The notes under the pieces were generated by a model that was not told the DNA's origin, ran no database searches, and worked only from the letters and a program-made list of their open reading frames with translations. The position numbers and the translations under genes were made by a program. Below, one piece after another: positions 8,178 to 15,554 of a stretch of DNA of 50,199 nucleotides. Numbering within the stretch: position 1 is the stretch's first letter; each line of letters starts with the position of its first letter. This stretch comes from Segatella copri. GTDB lineage: Bacteria > Bacteroidota > Bacteroidia > Bacteroidales > Bacteroidaceae. The stretch spans positions 1 through 50,199 of the forward strand of contig NZ_VZCB01000043.1 of the NCBI RefSeq assembly GCF_009494395.1. Direction: 5' to 3'.

Positions 8178-8810
8178 ACCATGTTTACTTTTATACCCAC
8201 TATTAGCAAGTTTACTCTTATAACCGCATGCGTACTGCTATTATAAGCGTCAAGCCGTCTTCCCTTTTTATTACTTTGTCCCACCCATCTGCGAAACCGC
8301 ACCAACAGTTCGTCAAAGCGACATTCTTTATTTATCGGGAGTAAGATCCCGAAAGATGAAGAATGACCATTTGCCGAAGGACAAGCACGAACAGAATGGC
8401 ATTGGCTAACGGCATCCGTGACGCAACCGTCACTTACATGCTGTCTACCAATGCCACCCCTTTCGTTAAGTTGCTTGTCTGGCTGTTGCGCAGTTTCACT
8501 CCCACCCATATCTTTTATATTCACTTCTCGTCTTCCTTTTATAATCCATGGTTTACCCTTTTTATAGCCGTCACAAAGATTTCATGCCAAAAGGCTCCTT
8601 GACTGTGGCGACCAACTGTCGCTACTGCAATAAGCCACATGGTATGAAGGCTGGAGCGGAAACACACTCGGCATGGATGCCAAGAGAGTTTCCCAATTAC
8701 TCCTGCCGCATCTTTGTTCCGTCCTTCTATTATAATCGGCAAGCCATTCTCTCTTTATAGCACTTCGTCCCTCCCTTGCGGAATTGCACCAATGGCGCAG
8801 TTCCACACCC
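8178..8810. repeat. Degenerate repeat modules in a non-coding spacer
   Basis: The ~1-kb spacer 8118-9119 has no convincing gene on either strand. It contains related modules of about 80 bases at 8231-8310 and 8720-8802, both beginning CGT(A/C)CT(G/T)CTATTATAA and including CAAGCC and GCACCAA. A third partial copy lies near 8529-8572. GTTTACT(T/C)TTATA is repeated near 8180-8225. A leftward promoter at 8896-8926 points into it. Confidence 0.5.
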
Positions 8811-8895
8811 ACCCTTTTCTTGTTGTAATCTTATGTAGTAGCACTTATAGCCATTTCATTTCGTCCATCGTCTTTGCCGCTTCGGATATTTTCCG

Positions 8896-8926
8896 CAAAG
8901 GTACCAGTTGCGTGGCAAATGCCAAA
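8896..8926 (-). promoter_or_regulatory. Leftward promoter facing the repeat spacer
   Basis: On the minus strand TTTG (8926-8923), 19 bases, then TACCTTTG (8903-8896) is a full consensus match. It would drive a leftward RNA through 8118-8890, where no gene is evident. Confidence 0.55.
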
Positions 8927-9044
8927 TTGGGCATCATGGATGCTTTTCAAAAAATCTTCCTCTATGTGCCTTGCATATAGAGCGTATTTTTCGCTTCCGA
9001 TTTGTCTTTTTGCCTTCCAACTCCTTTGCGTGGCGGAAAAATAT

Positions 9045-9079
9045 CCCTTGGGCAAGCCGAAAGGCTTCCGAAAATAGGG
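9045..9079 (+). promoter_or_regulatory. Hairpin leader upstream of the PRTase gene
   Basis: AAGCC (9054-9058), GAAA, GGCTT (9063-9067) is a stable GNRA-capped hairpin inside an outer CCCT/AGGG pair. CGGAA (9034) and TTCCG (9066) allow an alternative fold. It lies 40 bases before the start codon, so it could influence expression or act in single-stranded DNA. Confidence 0.35.
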
Positions 9080-9119
9080 AAAATAAATAATCGAGTTTAA
9101 CGCAAATAATTTTCCGACT

Positions 9120-9698
9120 ATGGCAAGAATGATAGACGACAACATCAAGAGACAGCTGAGCAAGAGGATGGATTTCTTCTTGAAGTATTTCCCTGTTAGG
9201 GTTCGCAATGTGGGCGAGGACGCAGTGGCTGCACGCCAACTGATTTGGGCGTTCAAGGATGCAAGGGACAACGCTTTTGAGAAGGTGGCGCAAATGACCG
9301 CAGCACATCTTATAAAAGTTTGTGGTGAGAAGATAAAGGACATCGTGTTTGTATGTGTGCCAGCCAGCACCCAAGCCAAGAACGAGAGTCGATACATGGC
9401 TTTCTGTAATCGTGTGAGCGAGCTTTGCGGCATCATCAACGGCTATTCGCACATATCCGTTTCAGGCGACCGCTTGGCAGTACACGAGCACCGCCATGAC
9501 AAGGAAAAGAGCATCACTAAGACACAAGTGATAGAGTTTGATGAAGCCTACTTCAAAGGCAAGGACATCTATGTTTTTGATGATGTGGTAACGACCGGCG
9601 CAAGCTATGCCATTTTTGCCAATCAGTTGGAAATGTTTGGCGGAAACGTGTTGGGAGGTCTTTTCTTGGGACGCACACACTATAAATATGCAAAGTGA
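9120..9698 (+). CDS. ComF-like phosphoribosyltransferase family protein
   Basis: This is a 192-residue type I PRTase. The PRPP-binding loop is clear at about residues 152-161 (VFDDVVTTGASY, the DDVxTTG motif), preceded by the IVFVCVPASTQAKN strand that shapes the substrate pocket. The nucleobase substrate cannot be told from sequence. It is shorter than ComF and lacks an N-terminal zinc finger. The next gene (a SLOG protein) starts two bases after its stop, so they form an operon. With the SSB gene upstream this resembles the ComF/DprA/SSB set used on incoming single-stranded DNA, an inference from context. Confidence 0.85.
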   Translation: MARMIDDNIKRQLSKRMDFFLKYFPVRVRNVGEDAVAARQLIWAFKDARDNAFEKVAQMTAAHLIKVCGEKIKDIVFVCVPASTQAKNESRYMAFCNRVSELCGIINGYSHISVSGDRLAVHEHRHDKEKSITKTQVIEFDEAYFKGKDIYVFDDVVTTGASYAIFANQLEMFGGNVLGGLFLGRTHYKYAK

Positions 9699-9699
9699 T

Positions 9700-10200
9700 A
9701 TGGATAAGACAAAGTACATCAAAGCCAATTCCGTGGCTTTTTCGGGACATCGCACGATAGCGGAAGACCGCAAGGACGAGATAAGGAAGAAACTGAGTGG
9801 CAAGATAAGGCTGCTCTATGCTATGGGCATCACCAATTTCTATTGTGGCATGGCACTCGGTTTCGATATGTTGGCAGCCGAGGAGGTGATTTCATTGAAA
9901 GTGGAACTTCCCAATCTGAAACTTATTGCCGTCATTCCCTATGACGGTCAGAACGAGAGGTGGAGCGCAAGGGAGCAAGACCGCTATTGGGATATTCTTG
10001 ACAAGGCGGACGATGCTATTCTGTTGAGCAAGCACTATTTCAATGGATGCTTGCTCAGACGAAATGATTATATGCTTTTTCATTCGTGCGGACTGATTGC
10101 TTTCTTCGACGGCAAGCCCAAGGGCGGCACGTTCTACACTTGCCGAAAAGCCAAGTCGATGGGGATGGACATCATCAATCTGTACAAGACACAAGTATAA
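9700..10200 (+). CDS. SLOG-superfamily protein (DUF1273/YpsA-like)
   Basis: This 166-residue Rossmann-like protein begins with NSVAFSGHR (the nucleotide-loop strand of SLOG proteins) and contains YCGMALGFDMLAAEEV and LIAVIPYDGQNERWS, diagnostic of the YpsA/DUF1273 branch related to DprA and LOG. SLOG domains bind nucleotides or nucleic-acid derivatives. The ATG at 9700 lies right after the PRTase stop; in-frame codons upstream overlap the PRTase gene and are unlikely to be used. Coupling to a PRTase suggests joint work on a nucleotide ligand or on incoming single-stranded DNA. Confidence 0.85.
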   Translation: MDKTKYIKANSVAFSGHRTIAEDRKDEIRKKLSGKIRLLYAMGITNFYCGMALGFDMLAAEEVISLKVELPNLKLIAVIPYDGQNERWSAREQDRYWDILDKADDAILLSKHYFNGCLLRRNDYMLFHSCGLIAFFDGKPKGGTFYTCRKAKSMGMDIINLYKTQV

Positions 10201-10219
10201 CAAACGAAAACTATAGCGT

Positions 10220-10333
10220 ATGGACGACATCGTATCTTTGTTCGTGGTGTTCTTCGTGTTCAAGGCTTTAGGCGGAACGCTCAAAAGCCTTTTCCACGGA
10301 GACAAGCGAAATGATTTCAGAAGAGACAGATAA
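10220..10333 (+). CDS. 37-residue single-pass membrane peptide
   Basis: This short frame, MDDIVSLFVVFFVFKALGG followed by a basic tail (HGDKRNDFRRDR), starts 19 bases after the SLOG stop and ends in a terminator hairpin. It has one hydrophobic segment (residues 4-18) and a positively charged C-terminus. It is too short for homology, but its position makes it the third gene of the PRTase-SLOG operon. It could be a membrane effector or a simple anchor. Confidence 0.5.
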   Translation: MDDIVSLFVVFFVFKALGGTLKSLFHGDKRNDFRRDR

Positions 10334-10395
10334 GGAATTGCCTTATCTGCCAAGTATTATGAGCAAGCCATACTGCAAGCATCAGTTGCAGTATG
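10328..10395. terminator. Double hairpin between convergent operons
   Basis: AGATAAGG/CCTTATCT (10328-10348) and CATACTGCAA/TTGCAGTATG (10369-10395) are both perfect stems. They lie between the rightward PRTase operon and the leftward caspase-like gene and probably serve both directions. Confidence 0.6.
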
Positions 10396-10408
10396 GCTCA
10401 CCATTTAT

Positions 10409-10987
10409 CTATATTGCACAAAAATCTAATTCGTTCAATAAGGATTTGTATGTTTTGCGAAACTTACTAATGGCAATATTTTTGATATTGCCTGGCTTGT
10501 TGCTTGTTATCAATTCATTCAGTAAAGCCGTGTCAGCTATGGCTGATTTCATTGCATCTACGCTCTTCTTATATCCACATACCAATTTTGCGCCTGTAAT
10601 AGACTTGAAGTGTTCAACTTCAGAGGTGTTAGCGAGTGTTTTACAGCAACTAAAGTGAACTATTTTATCACGGAAGAACTCCCCGGCTATATCTGCCAAT
10701 TCTTGTAAATCAACATTTCCATTCTCTCCCTCTAAACTTATAGAATGAAACCAACCATGACAAGCTATATAAACAATGTCTATTTTATTCCATTCACGTT
10801 TGTTCCTGTTGAAATACTCTATGTAGAGTTTCAAATCCTCTTTTGTCAAAATGTGCCTATAAATAGCATCGCATTTATGATATTCTTTCAACATTCTAAG
10901 AATGGGCTCGCTATTCAAATCAAAGCGTTCAGGCTTTTTGTGGGTATTGAATTTCCATTCTCCCTCAAAACAAAGTATATTCTTCAT
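10409..10987 (-). CDS. Caspase-like (CHAT-type, DUF6642-like) protein
   Basis: This 192-residue cytoplasmic protein has the two hallmarks of a caspase-fold cysteine protease: a strand ending in ACHGW near residue 77 (catalytic His) and a strand ending in HFSCCKTL near residue 114 (catalytic Cys). The start MKNILCFEGEW resembles the DUF6642 family. It has no extra sensor or effector domain, so it is a minimal protease-like unit. It is second in a leftward operon, 11 bases after a degenerate serine recombinase. Caspase-like proteins often execute abortive defence, which is the likeliest role here but unproven. Confidence 0.7.
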   Translation of the reverse strand: MKNILCFEGEWKFNTHKKPERFDLNSEPILRMLKEYHKCDAIYRHILTKEDLKLYIEYFNRNKREWNKIDIVYIACHGWFHSISLEGENGNVDLQELADIAGEFFRDKIVHFSCCKTLANTSEVEHFKSITGAKLVCGYKKSVDAMKSAIADTALLNELITSNKPGNIKNIAISKFRKTYKSLLNELDFCAI

Positions 10988-10998
10988 AAAATCACCTT

Positions 10999-11634
10999 TT
11001 ATATTTCGCTTTCATTCTTTGGTTTTCTCTTGCCAAGCGGTCCGCTGAACTTGCCACGGTTCAGCTTCACCCCATACTTGTTGAGTATGCGGAACACCGA
11101 GCTGCGGCTCCTGAAGCCGCTGACCTTCCAGATGTCATCGATAGTGTAGTTGTTGTTATACATATTGACGATATTCCTCTCACGGTCGATGCCTTTCTTC
11201 GGAGTTGAACTCTTGGCAGGTTTGATACCCGACTTGATATATTCCACATGGGCAGTAGCCTTGCGCAAGGCGACAACCTCTTCCGATAGCGAGCCGAACA
11301 TGAATAGCACATCGGCTATTGATGTACCTGGGAACAACTCACACTTTGAGTCAATCTTATCCTGAATGGATATTATCCTTATCACCTTCACCCTACAAAA
11401 CTCCAAGAACATCGCCAATTCCCGAACACCACGCAGCGCATTGCTGAACTTCGAGATGACCAGTTCGTCACCTCGTTCCAGACAATCCATGAGCTGCTTC
11501 CATTCCGGGCGTGTCTTCTCTTGGCTTGCACTATCTTCTATGATACGGCAGCAACCGTACTTCTCCATCCATGCCCGGTCAAAGGTGAATGTGTCATACT
11601 GCTCCGAGTTAAATATGTAACCTACTTTTGCCAT
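10999..11634 (-). CDS. Serine recombinase-like protein with substituted active-site residues, HTH C-terminus
   Basis: This ~211-residue protein has the resolvase/invertase layout: N-terminal catalytic fold (MAKVGYIFNSEQYDTF), long helix E (ALRKATAHVEYIKSG), and a Hin-type HTH (YTIDDIWKVSGFRSRSSVFR). The serine aligned with the nucleophile is kept, but the usual Y-x-R-x-S has Phe in place of Arg, and the usual L-D-R-L-x-R reads FSNALR, losing the Asp and first Arg. It may bind DNA without cutting it. Start: the -7 box at 11666-11673 lies downstream of the longest possible ATG (11688), so the ATG at 11634 is preferred. It is co-transcribed with the caspase-like gene. Confidence 0.75.
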   Translation of the reverse strand: MAKVGYIFNSEQYDTFTFDRAWMEKYGCCRIIEDSASQEKTRPEWKQLMDCLERGDELVISKFSNALRGVRELAMFLEFCRVKVIRIISIQDKIDSKCELFPGTSIADVLFMFGSLSEEVVALRKATAHVEYIKSGIKPAKSSTPKKGIDRERNIVNMYNNNYTIDDIWKVSGFRSRSSVFRILNKYGVKLNRGKFSGPLGKRKPKNESEI

Positions 11635-11665
11635 AGCTATTATACACTGATTTGTAATTTGCCGA

Positions 11666-11673
11666 CAAAGATA
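11666..11673 (-). promoter_or_regulatory. -7 box of the recombinase/caspase operon
   Basis: The minus strand reads TATCTTTG about 30 bases before the ATG at 11634. Repeated CATACT/AGTATA-like words follow upstream (11686-11705 and beyond), similar to an AT-rich stretch at 37330-37395, and may be regulator sites. Confidence 0.45.
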
Positions 11674-11688
11674 CTTATATTCCATCAA

Positions 11689-11989
11689 AGTATAATCATA
11701 CTCTGATAATTATTATAGTTAATTAAAGATTGATGTACTGCACTTTCTTGGATATATTATCATTTCATATCATGCTATAAAGTATGAATGAGAATAAAAC
11801 ATAAAGTTTGATTTAGTTTGAATGAATACCCGATAAATAGTCGTAAATTCGCACCGCAAATTTCAAACAAAGTCCGAAATGGAAAGTATAAACATTATCA
11901 TATCTGCGGCAAAAAGCCGATTGAGGGTGAAGTGCAAACAACCTTGCACTTCAAGTTTTCGCATATCATACTTTGATGGTAGAAAACAT
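11689..11989 (+). promoter_or_regulatory. AT-rich divergent spacer with two leader hairpins
   Basis: This spacer has no gene. Just before the lipoprotein gene it has CGGC/GCCG (11907-11919) and a perfect GAAGTGCAA/TTGCACTTC hairpin (11929-11952). They would lie in the 5' leader of the lipoprotein operon and could attenuate or stabilise it. Confidence 0.4.
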
Positions 11990-13000
11990 ATGTCCATGTT
12001 GTCTGCCATCATACTTGCCATTCTTTTGCTGGCATCCTGTTCAAAAAATGCCAGTGAACTGTCTTTCCATGATGCAAGGGAGGCATTGGATGCGCAAAAG
12101 GTGTTCCTTTCAAGGATGAAATCAGACAAGGATTTGTCTATGGAACACCTTGCCGACAAAATATCCAAATGGCGTACTTTAGAAGACTCGGTTTCTGCTT
12201 GTCTGATGCGAGACACCATCAAAAAGGCACATTCGTTTCCGATGGAAGAATTTTCCAATGTCCATGACTCCATCCGTGACGAGTTTATGCGCATAGCTAC
12301 CGCCAAGCGAAGGACATTCAAGGATGTGCTCCTGTTGAAGATGAAAGCCTCCCCTTATAAAGGTAAGAAGGAAACGGACAGCCTTTCCCTGGTGGCTTCA
12401 AAGTTTTTTGAGAGTATGGACACCATACCATTATATAAAGGTGACAAGACAAGGATCTTGACCACCTATCATTTCTTCTTGGAGAAGGTGAAGAAGGAAG
12501 GCATTGCCAACCAATCACAGTTTCTCGCCTTTCTGAAAACGGAGGATAGGCTGTTCAGAACATTTCTATCTCATCTATACGAGATGAGCGACGTGTCGGT
12601 TTCGCATATAACAAGTGGAACAGAAGATGTGTGCAAGATGATTGCTCAATCTTCAAGGAAAGGAAACTTACCGGCAAGGGATGCCGTGGCATATATGGCG
12701 GTTCGTACCAATCGAAGAATCATCGCCAATGCGCAGACTTGCGTTGCTGATATTAAGAGTGGAAAGGTTACTTCCGCTGAACAACGGACTGCCTATTTTT
12801 GGATGATACTGCAACCATTCCTGTCCATTGATGACTTCGGAATGGCGATGCTTTCAGAGAATCAGCGAAAGGATTTGGTGCAACTGTCAATAGATGCTTT
12901 AGGCACAATCGCCTGTCTTAGCCGTTCCTCGCAGATGGACAAGAATATGACAGACGGGTTACCAGATATGTTCATCAAGCTATACATTTCTTCATTATAA
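11990..13000 (+). CDS. Predicted lipoprotein of unknown function
   Basis: From the ATG at 11990 the protein (336 residues) begins MSMLSAIILAILLLASCSKN, a signal peptide with an LLASC lipobox, so it should be lipid-anchored in the envelope. Starts further upstream would bury the signal and are rejected. The rest is mostly helical, with a coiled-coil-like stretch around the RMKSDKDLSMEHLADKISKW segment. No family is recognised. It begins a run of four close-spaced rightward genes ahead of the mobilization genes. Confidence 0.75.
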   Translation: MSMLSAIILAILLLASCSKNASELSFHDAREALDAQKVFLSRMKSDKDLSMEHLADKISKWRTLEDSVSACLMRDTIKKAHSFPMEEFSNVHDSIRDEFMRIATAKRRTFKDVLLLKMKASPYKGKKETDSLSLVASKFFESMDTIPLYKGDKTRILTTYHFFLEKVKKEGIANQSQFLAFLKTEDRLFRTFLSHLYEMSDVSVSHITSGTEDVCKMIAQSSRKGNLPARDAVAYMAVRTNRRIIANAQTCVADIKSGKVTSAEQRTAYFWMILQPFLSIDDFGMAMLSENQRKDLVQLSIDALGTIACLSRSSQMDKNMTDGLPDMFIKLYISSL

Positions 13001-13011
13001 ACACAATAGTT

Positions 13012-13458
13012 ATGCTGCATAAATTTCTCAACGACTTCCTGGCACTTGCACCATTGCAGTTGCCGGAGCTTATCAACCAGGAGCGCATGGAACAGCCAGT
13101 CTATGAAGACGGCTATGTCCTGCTTGACTTCAAGTTGGAAAAGCCTTGTCCTCTCGAAGAGGTGATGAACCTGTTCGAAGACCAGATGGAACTGGTCATC
13201 CTTTACCACAAGGTGACTTCCGTACATACTGAGTTCGGACAGTTCTGCTGTGCCTTCTCCAACCCTAATTTCGGGCGGATGTACAAGATGAATGCCAGTA
13301 CGGATGCCAATGGAAATGTCCACTCCGTCATGGTGACAATCTATGAGTCCTTGGAGTTCATGTACGGTGACTTGTGTCACGACATGGAACTGCAAGCGAG
13401 GACAGGCTTCTTCAAGTACAAGCGTGACAAGGCGGACATGCTGATGTGTTTTATGTGA
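13012..13458 (+). CDS. Hypothetical protein, 148 residues
   Basis: This gene follows the lipoprotein gene by 11 bases. The sequence has mixed helix and strand with LPELINQERMEQPVYEDG and a pattern like a small alpha-beta sandwich, and no membrane segment. I recognise no family. Its tight spacing with both neighbours places it in the same operon. Confidence 0.6.
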   Translation: MLHKFLNDFLALAPLQLPELINQERMEQPVYEDGYVLLDFKLEKPCPLEEVMNLFEDQMELVILYHKVTSVHTEFGQFCCAFSNPNFGRMYKMNASTDANGNVHSVMVTIYESLEFMYGDLCHDMELQARTGFFKYKRDKADMLMCFM

Positions 13459-13473
13459 CATTACGTTCCATTT

Positions 13474-13833
13474 ATGAGCGACGTGCAGCTTCAGAACATC
13501 GTGGACATCATCCACAAATGCCACACATGGATAGACGTTGGCAGTTCGTTCCATTGGAAAGACACCGCCGTTTCACGGCATGGCATGGTGCAGACCGTCT
13601 GCTGTCGGTGTCTGACTCTTCGAGCCTGTCATTCCAATAATGATTATGTCCGTGGGCAGGAGTGGCATATTCCACTGCTTGACATTGACCGAAGTGCCAA
13701 GATTCTTATGAGAAAGGATGCTGGTTTCAAGAAACGCCTTGCATCAAATGCTTTGACAATGGCGGATGTCGAGCGACTTTTCATGGAAGTCACCTATGGA
13801 ATTATTGAGTTGGAGCTATTCGAAGGTTATTGA
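13474..13833 (+). CDS. Hypothetical cysteine-rich small protein
   Basis: This 119-residue protein has clustered Cys/His (CHTWIDVGSSFHWKD, then VCCRCLTLRACHSNND), which may bind a metal. It starts 15 bases after the previous stop. No family is recognised; the operon context is the only clue. Confidence 0.55.
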   Translation: MSDVQLQNIVDIIHKCHTWIDVGSSFHWKDTAVSRHGMVQTVCCRCLTLRACHSNNDYVRGQEWHIPLLDIDRSAKILMRKDAGFKKRLASNALTMADVERLFMEVTYGIIELELFEGY

Positions 13834-13857
13834 CCGTTTTACATTACAATTTGATCT

Positions 13858-14352
13858 ATGATATTCAAGATTATCTTTCTTTTCTTCCCTATGCTTCTTC
13901 TCTTGGCATCAACGATGTGCTACAGGAAGAACAATCGGATGATGCAGAGATTTTATCTCCGCATGGTGTTTTCGCATAATTTTCGAAAACTGTACACATT
14001 GCTGTTGCTGATGGCAATATTGGTGTTCAGTTTCGTGGCATATCAAGTACAGCCCAACGAGATTGGTGCTCATGTAACGGCACTATTGGCATTGTTGCTG
14101 TTCAAGTTCTCCTATGCAGACAATCTGCTACATAGGTTGCACGACAACAGGAAATCACATGCCATCGCCTTTACAGCCTCATTGGTGTTCATGTTCACTC
14201 CCCATTTGTACACATTGGGAGTGATGGTAGGTATGCTCTTGGTGGCATCCATCTACTATCCGTCCTCAAAGGTCATCTTCAAGGCACAATGTCCTGACAG
14301 TGGCAGACACTTGGCGCAATGTCCTGAGGACATCGTAAACTTCTACTTTTAG
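13858..14352 (+). CDS. Small integral membrane protein
   Basis: This 164-residue protein has a hydrophobic N-terminus (IIFLFFPMLLLLASTM) and at least three more transmembrane segments (LYTLLLLMAILVFSFVAYQV, HVTALLALLLFKFSY, and MFTPHLYTLGVMVGMLLVAS). It is the last gene of the lipoprotein operon. No family is recognised. It may belong to an envelope function that accompanies transfer. Confidence 0.65.
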   Translation: MIFKIIFLFFPMLLLLASTMCYRKNNRMMQRFYLRMVFSHNFRKLYTLLLLMAILVFSFVAYQVQPNEIGAHVTALLALLLFKFSYADNLLHRLHDNRKSHAIAFTASLVFMFTPHLYTLGVMVGMLLVASIYYPSSKVIFKAQCPDSGRHLAQCPEDIVNFYF

Positions 14353-14448
14353 TCCATTCTTGGAAAATGCCACTTGGTACTGGCGCATTCCACAACACTC
14401 AGTCTAAAATGAGAATCATTATTTCACAACATCAACAAGACATTTTCA

Positions 14449-15309
14449 ATGAAACATATACCAAAGGAAAATATAAAGGTAAGCCTTTCTGTCGGCTTTC
14501 TGGCATCTCTCCAGGAGCGACATAACGAGCGATATTCCAAACATGAGGCATTCTGTTATCTGCTGGACAAGGCTTGTGAACACTACATGCCGAAAGCCGT
14601 AAGCAAGGAAGTGGCAGACGAATTGAAAGATTTTCAGTTTATCACAACCAAAACCCAACTTGCGGAGGACTGGCATTGGCATCGTGCCACCGTGCGTCAG
14701 TTTCTCGAAAAATTAACGGAACATGGGCTGATACACTGCAAGGAGTTTGAAACGAAATACACCATCATCACGATGATTGGCATGAAGGACGGTAACGTTC
14801 CGACAATGCGAAATAGCATATTGGAACCAATCATCCGTTTCACAATGGACAGTTGGTTCAATGGCACTTCCACCACAGAAGAGACTGCCGTTGTCTGTGG
14901 CCAGATTGTAAAGGGTGCGGTAGCATTATCGCAAGAAAACAACTCTGCTTCTACATCATCTGACAACCAACTTTCATCTGATGATATTGCCACTTGCATG
15001 ATTGGCAGACTTGTGGATTGTATGCCTCTTGTAGATGAGGAAGAACATAACAAACTTCAGTTGCGTAACGCAATCTTCAAGTTCTTCACTCGTGTTCTCA
15101 ATCGCGACTGGCTCCAGTTGCTCCTTCTGATAAAGGAACTGCCCGACATCGCCAGTCATGGAAAGGCTGCTTCCGTCAAATTGAACACAGCTGAAGACAT
15201 GAGCCTTTTCCAATCCCTGTGTTCCGCTTATAAGGCTTGCTGTCCTACCTCAACAGTTGAGACTGCTTCCAAGTCAGTTGTAACCGCCAAGGCGGACAAC
15301 CATAAGTAG
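14449..15309 (+). CDS. Winged-helix protein next to the MobV relaxase
   Basis: This is a 286-residue protein. Residues about 65-105 (TKTQLAEDWHWHRATVRQFL then EKLTEHGLI) form a winged-helix DNA-binding domain. The C-terminal half is helical. The winged helix matches the layout of the protein at 31494-32318 (TQLAKLWDKDRKTVPKILQA), which also sits beside a relaxase operon, so both are probably relaxosome or replication-initiation partners. It lies 130 bases before the candidate oriT. Confidence 0.65.
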   Translation: MKHIPKENIKVSLSVGFLASLQERHNERYSKHEAFCYLLDKACEHYMPKAVSKEVADELKDFQFITTKTQLAEDWHWHRATVRQFLEKLTEHGLIHCKEFETKYTIITMIGMKDGNVPTMRNSILEPIIRFTMDSWFNGTSTTEETAVVCGQIVKGAVALSQENNSASTSSDNQLSSDDIATCMIGRLVDCMPLVDEEEHNKLQLRNAIFKFFTRVLNRDWLQLLLLIKELPDIASHGKAASVKLNTAEDMSLFQSLCSAYKACCPTSTVETASKSVVTAKADNHK

Positions 15310-15439
15310 AGTTCATTCTGTTCTTTTTTAGCTGCCTTACGGACATTCTCCTTTTAAGACCTCACGGTTCGGTACTGGCATATCGCACTCGTCGTGGCTT
15401 GCCTTTTTTAGTGCATCGGGCTTGCCCGCTGTTCACGAA

Positions 15440-15521
15440 TTTAGGGAGTGTGGTAACTCATTACCCCTACGACCTAAAAGTCTTCGGGAGAGTGTCCGCC
15501 AAGGCAGCAAGCTGGGACACT
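15440..15521 (+). other. Candidate oriT of the MobV relaxase
   Basis: Immediately upstream of the relaxase are nested inverted repeats: TTTAGG (15440) with CCTAAA (15473), GGTAA-CTCA-TTACC (15452-15465), and AGTGTCC (15491-15497) with GGACACT (15515-15521). MobV origins typically lie just before the mob gene and contain such repeats. The exact nick site cannot be read. Confidence 0.5.
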
Positions 15522-15554
15522 GTTTTTACTGACACATATAAGCATATCAGAGAT

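Noticed and set aside
8831..9452. Two leftward frames of 202 and 172 codons
   Set aside because: They are antisense to the PRTase gene and its leader, and overlap each other.
9892..10353. Leftward 153-codon frame
   Set aside because: It is antisense to the SLOG gene.
12862..13554. Leftward 230-codon frame
   Set aside because: It is antisense to three well-spaced rightward genes.
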